Part shown: positions 6,366-14,208 of the stretch, piece by piece | Position numbering within the stretch: position 1 is the stretch's first letter | How the letters are laid out: each line of letters begins with the position of its first letter | Assembly (NCBI RefSeq): GCF_030756675.1 | Contig: NZ_JAVBXD010000043.1 | Location: 1-35,448, forward strand | Source of the DNA: Bacillus multifaciens | GTDB lineage: Bacteria; Bacillota; Bacilli; Bacillales; Bacillaceae_G | Direction: 5' to 3' | DNA: 35,448 nucleotides | Translations under genes and position numbers: made by a program | The notes under the pieces: generated by a model | What the model saw: only the letters and a program-made list of their open reading frames with translations | The model's database searches: none | What the model was told of the DNA's origin: nothing

Positions 6366-8335
6366 AGTTTTGGCAGTTTGCTTTAAAGAATGTCGTTCGC
6401 AACTCAAGAGCTTACTTTGCTTATTTTTTAAGCAGTTCATTTTCTATTACGGTGTTCTTTTCATTCGCTGTGTATCGGTATCATCCACGTTTGCAAAACA
6501 TAAAAAGTTTTAACGAAACAGGACCCCTTCTCACTTTAATTGGGTTTACGCAAGTGGTAATTATACTGTTTTCTTTATTCTTTTTATTGTACTCGATTGG
6601 AACATTTTTAAGAGTACGTCAAAAACAATTTGGCATTTTAACCGTTTTAGGTATTTCAAACAGACAGATGAAATGGCTTATTTTTTTAGAAAATATGATT
6701 ATTGGAATTCTTGCTATTTGTTTCGGTCTTCAAGCCGGTCTTGTATTTTCTAACTTTTTCTTATTAATTACATCAAAAATTTCTGGTGTTAACGGCCTTT
6801 ATTTATATTGGCCTTCAAAAGCAATTTGGACAACGATAAAGACATTTCTCATACTTTTTATTAGTGTATCGCTCTGTACACCTGCTTTAATTCGTACACG
6901 GAAAACAATCCATCTTATAAAAGGAGAAATGCGCAAAAAGAAAGAGACGTCGCCTTCTGTTGTCATTTCAATTTTTAGTTTACTGTGTTTACTTTCTGGT
7001 TATATTTTTGCAGCGTATCCAGAAAGTTATATAACAGAAAAAAATTTAACAAACGGAACCGGCTTGCTTATTATTTTATCGATTATCCCTCTCGTTACAG
7101 TCGGGACATACTTTCTATTTTCACAAGCGAGCTTTCTTTTCATTCAAATATTAAAAAAGCGACGACGCTTTTTTATGAAAAAAACGAATATGCTCTGGAT
7201 ATCTGACTTACCATCGAGGGTCCGACTCAATATTAATATGCTTTTTGTAGTAACAATACTATCTACAATTGCTTTTACGATTATTACACCGTTATATGCA
7301 TTTAATAAATACACCAGAGCTTCTATAGAAGAAGCATTTCCTTTTCCATTTGCTTACGTATCTCATGAAGGAAATCAATTAGAAACAAAGCATATGGAAG
7401 CATTGGAAAAAGAATTACAGACAGACAAATTTACTTACCAAAAGCATAAAACAATTATTTATAAAGATAGAGCTGCTAATGAAGATATTTGGATTATAAA
7501 GCAAAGTGACTATAATAGTCTTGCTCAATTACTAGACCGTCCTCAAATTCAATTAGCAAAACAGGAAACATATATAGTTCCAAGGTATTCACCGGTACCA
7601 TTAGAACTATTAACAAATCCTTTTCTTATACAAACAACGATTATGTTACAGTCTAATAAAAAAGAATTTCACATAAAAGAAATAGCTAACAAGCCAATTA
7701 TACCGGAGGATGCTAATGCATACTTGATCGTACTGCAAGACCATGTCGTCGAAAATGAAATTCCACATCTCGAACCAATGACGTTTTATAATTTTCAAGT
7801 TGATGATTGGGAAAATACATTGCCGCTCACAAAGCGTATTTTGCGTATGACTACAGAAGATGAAAAGTCACATAGAAATCAGCAAAATGAGAAGGATCAG
7901 AAGGTCCTTTTTCAAATTTTCACATCTAGTGATGAATTATATTCCGACAAGCGTGAGAACATTGCAAACTTCTTTATCGGTACATTTCTTTGCATTATTT
8001 TCTTAATGGGAGCGGGAAGTGTTTTGTATTTCCGTATGTATACTGATCTTACTAGTGAAACAGAGAAATATAAGACCATTACCAAAATCGGCTTAACAAA
8101 ATCCGAAATGATACGTTCGGCCACGATTCAATTAGCAATCCTATTTTTCGTTCCTTATGTGATTGCTTGTATTCATACAATATTTGCAATTAAATTTTTA
8201 CAAAGTATGTTCTCTTTCTCGTTATTAAAAGAAGAACTGCGAATATTAAGTCTCTTTGGCATAATTGAAATTATTTTCTTTTTCCTGATACGCTCATTTT
8301 ATATTCAAAAATTGTCACGACATATTAAACTGTGA
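6362..8335 (+). CDS. FtsX-like ABC transporter permease, BceB-type (second of two)
   Basis: 657 residues with the same architecture as the permease at 3534. The membrane parts are nearly identical (RNSRAYFAYFLSSSFSI, RVRQKQFGILTVLGIS, NMLWISDL, GAGSVLYFRMYTDLT, ESEM/KSEM-RSATIQLAILFFVPY). The external loop (about 325-530) is much more different. It overlaps the ATPase gene by 4 bp and so is the ATPase's default partner. Divergence confined to the external loop suggests a duplication followed by a change in ligand range (inference). A strong terminator follows immediately. Confidence 0.87.
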   Translation: MKFWQFALKNVVRNSRAYFAYFLSSSFSITVFFSFAVYRYHPRLQNIKSFNETGPLLTLIGFTQVVIILFSLFFLLYSIGTFLRVRQKQFGILTVLGISNRQMKWLIFLENMIIGILAICFGLQAGLVFSNFFLLITSKISGVNGLYLYWPSKAIWTTIKTFLILFISVSLCTPALIRTRKTIHLIKGEMRKKKETSPSVVISIFSLLCLLSGYIFAAYPESYITEKNLTNGTGLLIILSIIPLVTVGTYFLFSQASFLFIQILKKRRRFFMKKTNMLWISDLPSRVRLNINMLFVVTILSTIAFTIITPLYAFNKYTRASIEEAFPFPFAYVSHEGNQLETKHMEALEKELQTDKFTYQKHKTIIYKDRAANEDIWIIKQSDYNSLAQLLDRPQIQLAKQETYIVPRYSPVPLELLTNPFLIQTTIMLQSNKKEFHIKEIANKPIIPEDANAYLIVLQDHVVENEIPHLEPMTFYNFQVDDWENTLPLTKRILRMTTEDEKSHRNQQNEKDQKVLFQIFTSSDELYSDKRENIANFFIGTFLCIIFLMGAGSVLYFRMYTDLTSETEKYKTITKIGLTKSEMIRSATIQLAILFFVPYVIACIHTIFAIKFLQSMFSFSLLKEELRILSLFGIIEIIFFFLIRSFYIQKLSRHIKL

Positions 8336-8337
8336 AT

Positions 8338-8370
8338 AAAATAGCCTTGTGCAGAGCACAAGGCTATTTT
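8338..8370 (+). terminator. Terminator of the bce locus
   Basis: A perfect 15-bp stem (AAAATAGCCTTGTGC / GCACAAGGCTATTTT) with loop AGA starts 2 bp after the permease stop. It works in both orientations, so it may also serve the convergent small gene at 8388-8585. Confidence 0.85.
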
Positions 8371-8387
8371 CAATAGTTTTTAACGTA

Positions 8388-8585
8388 TTAGCAACAATAA
8401 CCGCCGTAACCGTGGCCAGGACCGCCACCGTAACCACCATAACCACCGTAGCCACCACCACCACCACCACAGAAGCAGGCAGCACCAATAATGATTAATA
8501 AAATAAACAATACGATTACAAGCGCAAAGCCATTGCCGTGATGACGAAACCCGTGTCCATGATCGTGTTCACAACTTTCACCCAT
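8388..8585 (-). CDS. YjcZ-family small sporulation-associated membrane protein
   Basis: 65 residues. A His-rich N terminus (EHDHGHGFRHHGNG) is followed by the family-defining hydrophobic stretch GFALVIVLFILLIIIGAA and then a Gly/Tyr/Cys-rich tail (GGYGG repeats, CC end). YjcZ/YczM/SscA-type tiny proteins are found in endospores; SscA in B. subtilis helps spore assembly. The start has a strong AAAGGAGG site. A CATAGGATA sequence (complement at 8650-8658) fits the CATAnnnTA -10 of mother-cell sigma factors, but I found no matching -35, so sporulation control is only likely from the family. Confidence 0.8.
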   Translation of the reverse strand: MGESCEHDHGHGFRHHGNGFALVIVLFILLIIIGAACFCGGGGGGYGGYGGYGGGPGHGYGGYCC

Positions 8586-8779
8586 TCCTCTTTTCCTCCT
8601 TTATTAAAAAATCCTTCTTCTTTATCGGATCCTTTCAGTGGATTCCATTTATCCTATGTTTCGGACAGAAATAAGAAGCTTGGCCTTTTTAAAAACAGGC
8701 TTGTTTCAAATGAGGTTTTTATTATGGTTTACCGTAGCCACTGCGTTACTTATCAGTAGACCGAAATAGCTAGGATATA
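8586..8779. other. Intergenic segment without a recognised gene
   Basis: It holds the ribosome site and presumed promoter of the YjcZ-type gene on the minus strand. The remainder up to the repeat at 8780 contains a weak palindrome (AGGCCAAGC / GGCCTTTTT-type) and no supported ORF. Confidence 0.5.
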
Positions 8780-8972
8780 TATATCCAAATTCAAAAAACG
8801 ACATAAAACCATCTTTTTTAGATAGGCAAGAGCATCTGGCCATGCATAGAAGCGGTCAGGTCCTTTGCCTGCCACATGCGGAGTTTAAACAAAGGGAGAA
8901 AGCGAGTGGAAGCTCCTTTTTTTCTGCATAGCAGCAATCTATATGTCGGAAAATCAAAATAGATTGATATAG
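8780..8972 (+). repeat. Interspersed bcr1-like repeat copy
   Basis: Landmarks: CCAAATTCAAAAAACGACATA at the left, AGGCAAGAGCATCTGGCCAT at 8824-8843, GAAGCGGTCAGGTCC, CTGCCACATGCGGAG, GAGAAAGCGAG, and TATGTCGGAAAATC near the right end. The CGACATA at the left and TATGTCG at the right form imperfect terminal inverted repeats. Boundaries are approximate. Confidence 0.72.
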
Positions 8973-8977
8973 TAACG

Positions 8978-9015
8978 AAAAAGGCTCTTCCTTTCTGTAC
9001 AAAGGAGAGCCTTTT
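8978..9015 (-). terminator. Terminator of the menE-menC-nucleotidyltransferase unit
   Basis: AAAAAGGCTCT ... AGAGCCTTTTT with a nearly self-complementary centre (CCTTTCTGTACAAAGG) forms a long stem with a T run on the minus strand. It is 15 bp past the end of the nucleotidyltransferase gene. Confidence 0.8.
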
Positions 9016-9030
9016 TCTCTTTCAAACTCT

Positions 9031-9333
9031 TTATATCCGCTGTGCAAATAAACGACCTTCTCGTAAAATATGGCGCTTCAATTCGCCACTAGGCAATGTA
9101 TTTAAATGTACCACATCTACTTTTGTAACTCCGCCTAGCTCTTCCATTAATTGAAACCAAAGCCATTGAAAAGCACTTACTGAAATATGAGTTGTCTCAA
9201 TCGCTATATCATAATCTGAAGAAAGCGTTGCTTCTTTTCTTGCATGAGATCCGAAAATGTACGCCACTTTTACAAATGGTGTTTCTAGTAAACGATTTTG
9301 TATATGACGCAGCACCTGTTCATGCTTTTGCAT
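9031..9333 (-). CDS. MNT-type nucleotidyltransferase-domain protein
   Basis: 100 residues with a minimal nucleotidyltransferase fold: the GSHARKEATLSSDYDIAI motif has Gly-Ser at 28-29 and metal ligands Asp40 and Asp42, and a third Asp73 lies in KVDVVHL. Such stand-alone domains transfer nucleotidyl groups to proteins or small molecules. Many work as the MNT antitoxin next to a HEPN toxin, but no HEPN gene is adjacent here. A longer reading begins at 9354 inside menC. I chose the ATG at 9331-9333 because GAGAGGTG sits 7 bp upstream. It starts 4 bp after the menC stop and appears to be the last gene of the menE-menC unit. Substrate unknown. Confidence 0.7.
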   Translation of the reverse strand: MQKHEQVLRHIQNRLLETPFVKVAYIFGSHARKEATLSSDYDIAIETTHISVSAFQWLWFQLMEELGGVTKVDVVHLNTLPSGELKRHILREGRLFAQRI

Positions 9334-9337
9334 CTGT

Positions 9338-10444
9338 TCACCTCTCACATACAATGCATTGTTTCGTAATCTCTTCTAGTCTTGCCCGGTTTATATCATA
9401 GCCAAACCCAGCTTGCTCAGGAACGACAATTTTTCCGTTTTGTAATGTTACTTCCGGCAAGATAATATCTTGCTTCCAATGCCTGCTAGAAGCGGAAATA
9501 TCACCGGGAATTGTAAAGTTTGGAAGCGATGCGAGTGCAATATTTTGCGCTCTGGAAATCCCCATTTCTACCATACCTCCGCACCAAACGGGAATACGAT
9601 GTTGCTGACAATAATCATGAATACGAATAGATTCTGTTAATCCACCAACTCGTCCAGGTTTAATGTTGATGATGCGGCAGCTCCCCAGTAATATCGCCAC
9701 CCTTGCATCCTCTAAACAATGAATGCTTTCATCTAGGCAAATAGACGTTTCCATTTGCTGCTGTAAACGGGCATGATCAAGAAAATCGTTATCTGCTAAA
9801 GGCTGTTCAATCATCATTAAATCGAATTCGTCCAACCTTTGTAACTGCTTTATATCCGCCAATGTATAAGCGGAATTGGCATCTGCCATCAATGGAATCA
9901 CCGGAAACGCTCCGCGAATTTCGTGAAGCAAAGCATAGTCATTGTCTGGTTTAATTTTCACTTTAAAACGTTTATACCCTTCTTCAGCGTACGTTTCAAT
10001 TCGTTTTAACATATTAGGAATTGTATCAAGACCAATCACGACACCGACTTCAATTTCCTGTTTTACACCGCCAAGCATCGCGGCAAGCGATTGATTCTCA
10101 CGCTTTGCATACAAATCCCATAATGCGCCTTCAATGCCTGCTTTCGCCATATTGTTGCGCTTTATATGCTGAAAAAGAGACATCACATCAGAAGGATGAG
10201 AAAGCTTCTGCTCAAATAGCACTGGCAACAAAAAGTCTTGCAGCATATGAAACGCTGTTACGACTGTTTCTTCTGTATACCACGGTTCTGAAAAAGCAAC
10301 GACTTCACCAAAGCCGTTTCGCCCTTCTTCATCTATTAATTCAATTACAATACTTTCGCGCTTTTCATACGTCCCATAACTTGCTGCAAACGGAATAACG
10401 AGCGGCATTTCTGTTACATAAAGGATTGCCTTTTTTATATGCAT
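9338..10444 (-). CDS. menC: o-Succinylbenzoate synthase
   Basis: 368 residues of the enolase superfamily. MenC dehydrates SHCHC to o-succinylbenzoate in menaquinone synthesis. The N-terminal capping domain (about 1-125) precedes a TIM barrel with the catalytic KVK pair at 161/163, metal ligands Asp188 (MADAN), Glu213 (MIEQP) and Asp238 (CLDES), and the base Lys262 (IKPGRVGG). The motif set matches the Bacillus MenC/N-acylamino-acid racemase group; the menaquinone genes next door argue for MenC as the main role. The ATG follows the menE stop directly (TAAATG), which implies translational coupling. Confidence 0.93.
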   Translation of the reverse strand: MHIKKAILYVTEMPLVIPFAASYGTYEKRESIVIELIDEEGRNGFGEVVAFSEPWYTEETVVTAFHMLQDFLLPVLFEQKLSHPSDVMSLFQHIKRNNMAKAGIEGALWDLYAKRENQSLAAMLGGVKQEIEVGVVIGLDTIPNMLKRIETYAEEGYKRFKVKIKPDNDYALLHEIRGAFPVIPLMADANSAYTLADIKQLQRLDEFDLMMIEQPLADNDFLDHARLQQQMETSICLDESIHCLEDARVAILLGSCRIINIKPGRVGGLTESIRIHDYCQQHRIPVWCGGMVEMGISRAQNIALASLPNFTIPGDISASSRHWKQDIILPEVTLQNGKIVVPEQAGFGYDINRARLEEITKQCIVCER

Positions 10445-11890
10445 TTACATTTCCTCCAGCAGCTGCCGCAGTTCACGGCGCAGTAATTTCTTGGAAGCAC
10501 CCCGCGGCAGATCAGAAAGAAAATGAACCGCTTGTGGCACTTTATACCGTGCAAGTTTCTCCGCGCAAAAAGCAAGCAATTCCTCTACTGTTACATCTTC
10601 TGCTTTCACAACATAAGCGACAGGAACTTGTCCCCATCTCTCATCACTCACTCCAACAACTCCCGCTTCTAAAACAGCAGGATGCATAAGCAAGACTTCC
10701 TCAATTTGCGCTGGGTATATATTCTCTCCGCCGGAAATAATTAAATCACTGCGGCGATCTAGCACGTAAAGAAAACCATCTTCGTCTAAGTAGCCGATGT
10801 CTCCTGTATGTAACCAACCGTCTTCAATACTCGCTCTCGTCGCCTCTTCACGCTTAAAATAACCACTCGTTACATTTGGCCCCTTCACAACAATTTCCCC
10901 GGCAGTTCCTACACTCGCTTCCTTTCCATCTTGCTCAATACGAATTTGACATGGAAATAACGATTTTCCAGCTGAGCCAACTTTCGTTAACATATAATCA
11001 GCAGCCAATGTACAAATTTGCGAAGACGTTTCAGTCATACCGTACGTTTGATACACGGGAATCCCTTTTGCAACGCACGTTTCTAAAAGCGGCCTTGGAG
11101 CTGGCCCACCGCCAAGCAATACGCAGCGAAGAGACGGTGGATATGTATCTTCTTGCAGACGTTCTAATAAATCTGTCAGCATTTTAGATACGACAGAAAT
11201 CATCGTTACACCTCTCGTTTGCAGCGCTTCATGAATAAAATCCGAATCATACTTCGGAACAAGCAGCACCCTCATACCATACATAATATTCTTCATTAAA
11301 AGCGATAACCCGCCCACATGGAAAAATGGTAAACACGCTAACCAACAATCATCATCACGAAGCCCTAAATTTAACGAAGAACCAACCGCACTCCACCAAT
11401 GGTTTCCGTACGTAAGCAACACACCTTTTGGTTTCCCTGTCGTACCTGACGTATAAATAATCGTCATCGTCTCTTCTAAAACAAACTCATTTTGCACAGT
11501 TAGCTGTTCTTTCGGCAATGCTACAAGCTCCGCAAATAAGTATACGGGCACTTGCGCTCCCTCAAACTCTTCATCCGTAAGCAAACAAGACACCTCAGCG
11601 TCTTCCATTTGCCAAAGTAGCTCTTCTCTTGAAAGACGTGTATTTAGCAAAACAGCGACTGCCCCTATATAAGAAAGAGCATGAATCGCGATCACCATCT
11701 CCATACTATTTTTCATCAGAACAGCCACTTTTGTTCCCTTTTTCACTTGTAAATAAGCAAGATGCTCACAAAGTAAAAGCACCTCTTCATGAAGCTGTAA
11801 AAACGTATACGTACTTTCCTTCGTTTCAATTGCGATGCGCTCTGGCGTTAAAAAAGCACGTTGCATAAGCCAATTCGGCATTGTTTCCAT
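10445..11890 (-). CDS. menE: o-Succinylbenzoate-CoA ligase
   Basis: 481 residues of the ANL adenylate-forming superfamily. It activates o-succinylbenzoate with ATP and CoA to OSB-CoA, the MenB substrate. The phosphate-binding loop [12 protein letters not shown], the [12 protein letters not shown] motif, the [22 protein letters not shown] hinge region and the C-terminal lysine region (SKKLLRREL) are all present. The start is set at the ATG at 11888-11890 ([10 protein letters not shown]), which has AAAGGAG at good distance; a further 12 codons upstream are open but have no ribosome site. It is separated from menB by 675 bp with terminators, unlike the contiguous B. subtilis operon, so menE-menC needs its own promoter. 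Confidence 0.93.
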   Translation of the reverse strand: METMPNWLMQRAFLTPERIAIETKESTYTFLQLHEEVLLLCEHLAYLQVKKGTKVAVLMKNSMEMVIAIHALSYIGAVAVLLNTRLSREELLWQMEDAEVSCLLTDEEFEGAQVPVYLFAELVALPKEQLTVQNEFVLEETMTIIYTSGTTGKPKGVLLTYGNHWWSAVGSSLNLGLRDDDCWLACLPFFHVGGLSLLMKNIMYGMRVLLVPKYDSDFIHEALQTRGVTMISVVSKMLTDLLERLQEDTYPPSLRCVLLGGGPAPRPLLETCVAKGIPVYQTYGMTETSSQICTLAADYMLTKVGSAGKSLFPCQIRIEQDGKEASVGTAGEIVVKGPNVTSGYFKREEATRASIEDGWLHTGDIGYLDEDGFLYVLDRRSDLIISGGENIYPAQIEEVLLMHPAVLEAGVVGVSDERWGQVPVAYVVKAEDVTVEELLAFCAEKLARYKVPQAVHFLSDLPRGASKKLLRRELRQLLEEM

Positions 11891-11954
11891 ACTATATTCT
11901 CCTTTCACAAAATAGAAAACTAACATACCTTTTTAATTAATTCTTTCCCTATAT

Positions 11955-12110
11955 AAGTTGAAAGACAACATAAAAAACCCCCTCTTTTTTAGACGGGCGA
12001 GAGCATCTGCCACATGCAAAGTTTAAAACAAAAGGAGCAGGAACGTGTAGGTCACTTTTATTCTGCATATCCGCAACTTACATATTTGAAAATCAAATGA
12101 GTTTATATAA
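11955..12110 (+). repeat. Interspersed bcr1-like repeat, internally shortened copy
   Basis: This copy lies upstream of menE on the opposite strand sense. It keeps GACGGGCGAGAGCATCTG, then jumps directly to CCACATGCAAAGTTTAAA. The intervening ~40 bp (GGCCATGCATAGAAGCGGTC... in other copies) is lost, with short CTG(G/C)C repeats at the junction. It ends near GTTTATATAA at 12101-12110. Confidence 0.68.
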
Positions 12111-12175
12111 CTAAGTTTACGTTAATTCCATCTTATCTCTCTCTTGCGCTTATATCAAATCGTAACTATGTACAA

Positions 12176-12235
12176 GTGAAAAACACCCTCTCTTTTCGCG
12201 AAGCCAGAGCATCCAACTATGCACAGTAGCATCAA
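12176..12235 (+). repeat. Degenerate fragment of the bcr-like repeat
   Basis: AAAACACCCTCTCTTTTCG, CCAGAGCATCCAACTATGCACAG resembles the first third of the full repeat (AAAACCCCCTCTTTTTTAG, CGAGAGCATCTGGCCATGCATAG). It carries many substitutions and no right end. Confidence 0.45.
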
Positions 12236-12257
12236 AACTACGAATATTGTCGAAAAA

Positions 12258-12300
12258 AGTAAAATTTTCAGTTTTTTTGTTGCCAACTTAAAATTTTACT
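12258..12300. repeat. 11-bp perfect inverted repeat
   Basis: AGTAAAATTTT (12258-12268) and AAAATTTTACT (12290-12300) frame a 21-base loop containing TTGTTGCCAAC. It overlaps the proposed promoter of the candidate small RNA and could be an operator or a separate hairpin. Confidence 0.5.
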
Positions 12301-12311
12301 GTTATTATAAT
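12280..12311 (+). promoter_or_regulatory. Candidate sigma-A promoter for a small RNA
   Basis: TTGCCA (12280-12285), a 17-bp spacer, then TATTAT (12303-12308), which overlaps a perfect TATAAT at 12306-12311. It faces away from menE, and no protein gene follows on this strand. Confidence 0.45.
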
Positions 12312-12314
12312 AAT

Positions 12315-12451
12315 AATCATATGAATGTTGGAACTATTGCCTTTATAAAAATCTGAATTTTCAGACCTTATACCAGCATTGTGTGATTGCGTGTTCCCTC
12401 TCCTTTTTCATTTTATACCCTGCGAAAAGAACCTTTTTTAAGGTTCTTTTT
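12315..12451 (+). ncRNA. Candidate small RNA between menE and menB
   Basis: The segment runs from the predicted transcription start to the terminator at 12425-12451, about 137 nt, with no ORF longer than about 11 codons. It contains a TCTGAATTTTCAGA hairpin (near 12352-12365), an unpaired CU-rich run GTTCCCTCTCCTTTTTC (near 12390-12406) complementary to Shine-Dalgarno sequences, and a strong intrinsic terminator. These are typical of a trans-acting regulatory RNA. Existence and ends are inferred from sequence only. Confidence 0.4.
12425..12451 (+). terminator. Intrinsic terminator in the menB-menE gap
   Basis: AAAAGAACCTT - TTTT - AAGGTTCTTTT followed by another T makes an 11-bp stem. The plus-strand T run suggests it ends a plus-strand transcript. 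It could also stop read-through from menB. Confidence 0.7.
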
Positions 12452-12491
12452 GTAGCACATTTTATCAACGTACAGCACCTGTCACACACAA

Positions 12492-12531
12492 TAAAAGAGA
12501 CTTGATAAAATTTCATCAAGTCTCTTTTTTC
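12492..12531 (-). terminator. Terminator of the menFDHB operon
   Basis: AAAAGAGACTTGAT ... ATCAAGTCTCTTTT forms a stem of about 14 bp with a short AT loop, 35 bp downstream of the menB stop. T runs on both strands make it bidirectional. It separates menB from menE-menC. Confidence 0.82.
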
Positions 12532-12565
12532 CCTTTTATCCTACCAAGCTACGCCTCCGCTTTTA

Positions 12566-13384
12566 TCACGGGAATCTAGGGAATTGTCCAAAGTCCGGAC
12601 TACGTTTTTCTTTAAACGCATCGCGGCCTTCTTTTGCTTCGTCTGTTGTGTAGTATAATAGCGTTGCATCGCCAGCTAGTTGCTGAATACCTGCAAGGCC
12701 ATCTGTGTCTGCATTAAATGCAGCTTTTAAGAAGCGAAGTGCCATTGGGCTGTTTGCTAAAATTTCTTCTGCCCATTTCACAGTTTCTTCTTCTAACTGT
12801 TCTAATGGTACAACTGTGTTAATTAAGCCCATATCAAGCGCTTCTTGTGCGTTGTATTGACGGCATAGGTACCAAATTTCGCGCGCTTTCTTATGACCAA
12901 CCATACGAGCTAAATAACCAGCGCCGTATCCGCCGTCAAAGCTTCCTACTTTTGGACCTGTTTGGCCAAATACTGCGTTATCCGCTGCGATTGTTAAATC
13001 ACATACGATGTGAAGTACATGTCCGCCGCCAATTGCATAACCTGCTACCATTGCGATAACTGGTTTTGGAATTGCGCGAATTAAGCGTTGTAAGTCTAAT
13101 ACGTTTAGACGTGGGATTTGATCGTCACCAACGTATCCGCCATGACCGCGAACTTTTTGGTCACCGCCAGAACAGAACGCACGGCCACCTTCACCTGTTA
13201 AAATGATAACGCCAACATTCTGATCATCGCGTGCATGTGCAAACGCATCGATTAACTCCATTACCGTTTTTGGACGGAATGCATTATGTACTTCAGGACG
13301 GTTAATCGAAATCTTTGCGATTCCATTGTATGTGGAGTAAATAATATCTTCGTAATTGCCTTCTTTTACCCATTCAATCGTCAT
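12566..13384 (-). CDS. menB: 1,4-Dihydroxy-2-naphthoyl-CoA synthase
   Basis: 272 residues of the crotonase superfamily. It closes the second ring, converting OSB-CoA to DHNA-Co[12 protein letters not shown] (70-80) and the [17 protein letters not shown] segment (114-130) form the oxyanion hole and CoA site, and [20 protein letters not shown] (141-160) is the diagnostic MenB active-site stretch; the TG in this block is typical of the bicarbonate-dependent MenB class. The length equals that of the B. subtilis protein. The start overlaps the menH stop by 4 bp (ATGA). A terminator follows. Confidence 0.95.
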   Translation of the reverse strand: MTIEWVKEGNYEDIIYSTYNGIAKISINRPEVHNAFRPKTVMELIDAFAHARDDQNVGVIILTGEGGRAFCSGGDQKVRGHGGYVGDDQIPRLNVLDLQRLIRAIPKPVIAMVAGYAIGGGHVLHIVCDLTIAADNAVFGQTGPKVGSFDGGYGAGYLARMVGHKKAREIWYLCRQYNAQEALDMGLINTVVPLEQLEEETVKWAEEILANSPMALRFLKAAFNADTDGLAGIQQLAGDATLLYYTTDEAKEGRDAFKEKRSPDFGQFPRFP

Positions 13385-14208
13385 GTATTTCTACCTCCTT
13401 TTATGTTTTGCAAAAAGCCCCTTACTATTGTATCAAACTTTTGCGGTTGTTCCACATGAATTGCATGGCCAGCGCTAATAATTTGTACAAATTCAGCATG
13501 AGGAATCTGATTTTTCATCTTTGTTAAGATGTGAAAGAACTTTTCATCATATTCTCCGCTCATAAGTAAGACCGGCATTTGCAAGTGTTCTAGTTCATTC
13601 CACCAAGATGGCTGCGCTCCTGTTCCCATACCTCGCAAGCTATTCGCAAGCCCCCTGGGATGATTCGCCAACCTTTCTTCACGTACACGAGCTTGTACAT
13701 GAAGAGGTAATTTTTTTTGCGTAGCAAAGAGCGGAATGTTTTCCCACTTTTCAACAAAAGCAGCAACGCCATCTCGTTCAATCTTATCTGCAAGCTGTTC
13801 ATCCTTTTGTCTGCGCTCTTTACGTTCCTCTTCTGTTATCAGTCCTGCTGTACAGTTTTCTAATAAAAGAGACGAGATACGCTTTGGATATAAGCAAGCA
13901 AGCGTAAGAGCAAGGCGCCCTCCCATAGAATACCCTAACAGATGCACTTTCTCAATTTGTAAATGATCAAGCACCGCAATGAGGTGCGCAGCTACCGTTT
14001 CTATATAGTAGTGCTGGACTTCTTCTGAGTTTTCTGTTTCACCATGTCCGATCAGATCAACCAAAATGACTTGAAACTGCTCGCTCCACGCCGGAACAAA
14101 CGAACGCCACGTTTCCATACTACCAGTGAAGCCATGAAGAACAAGAAGCGGCTCGCCGCTTCCGATCACTTCATATTCGTAAGAAATACCATGCACGTTC
14201 ACTTTCAT
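13381..14208 (-). CDS. menH: SHCHC synthase (2-succinyl-6-hydroxy-2,4-cyclohexadiene-1-carboxylate synthase)
   Basis: 275 residues with the alpha/beta-hydrolase fold. It removes pyruvate from SEPHCHC in menaquinone synthesis. The oxyanion [10 protein letters not shown] lies near 25-34, the nucleophile Ser94 is in GYSMGG, Asp221 in GEYDEKF and His248 in SAGHAIH. The gene overlaps menD upstream and menB downstream by 4 bp each, so it lies within a tightly coupled operon. The family is generic, but operon position and motifs make MenH clear. Confidence 0.92.
   Translation of the reverse strand: MKVNVHGISYEYEVIGSGEPLLVLHGFTGSMETWRSFVPAWSEQFQVILVDLIGHGETENSEEVQHYYIETVAAHLIAVLDHLQIEKVHLLGYSMGGRLALTLACLYPKRISSLLLENCTAGLITEEERKERRQKDEQLADKIERDGVAAFVEKWENIPLFATQKKLPLHVQARVREERLANHPRGLANSLRGMGTGAQPSWWNELEHLQMPVLLMSGEYDEKFFHILTKMKNQIPHAEFVQIISAGHAIHVEQPQKFDTIVRGFLQNIKGGRNT

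Noticed and set aside
8388-8470. GGYGGYGG-type tandem DNA repeat that could be read as a microsatellite
   Set aside because: It encodes the Gly/Tyr tail of a YjcZ-type protein with a strong ribosome site, so it is coding sequence and not a separate repeat feature.
12741-13060. CRISPR-like or other direct repeat arrays
   Set aside because: I looked for regularly spaced direct repeats throughout the window and found none with spacer structure; the only arrays are tRNAs and dispersed repeats.
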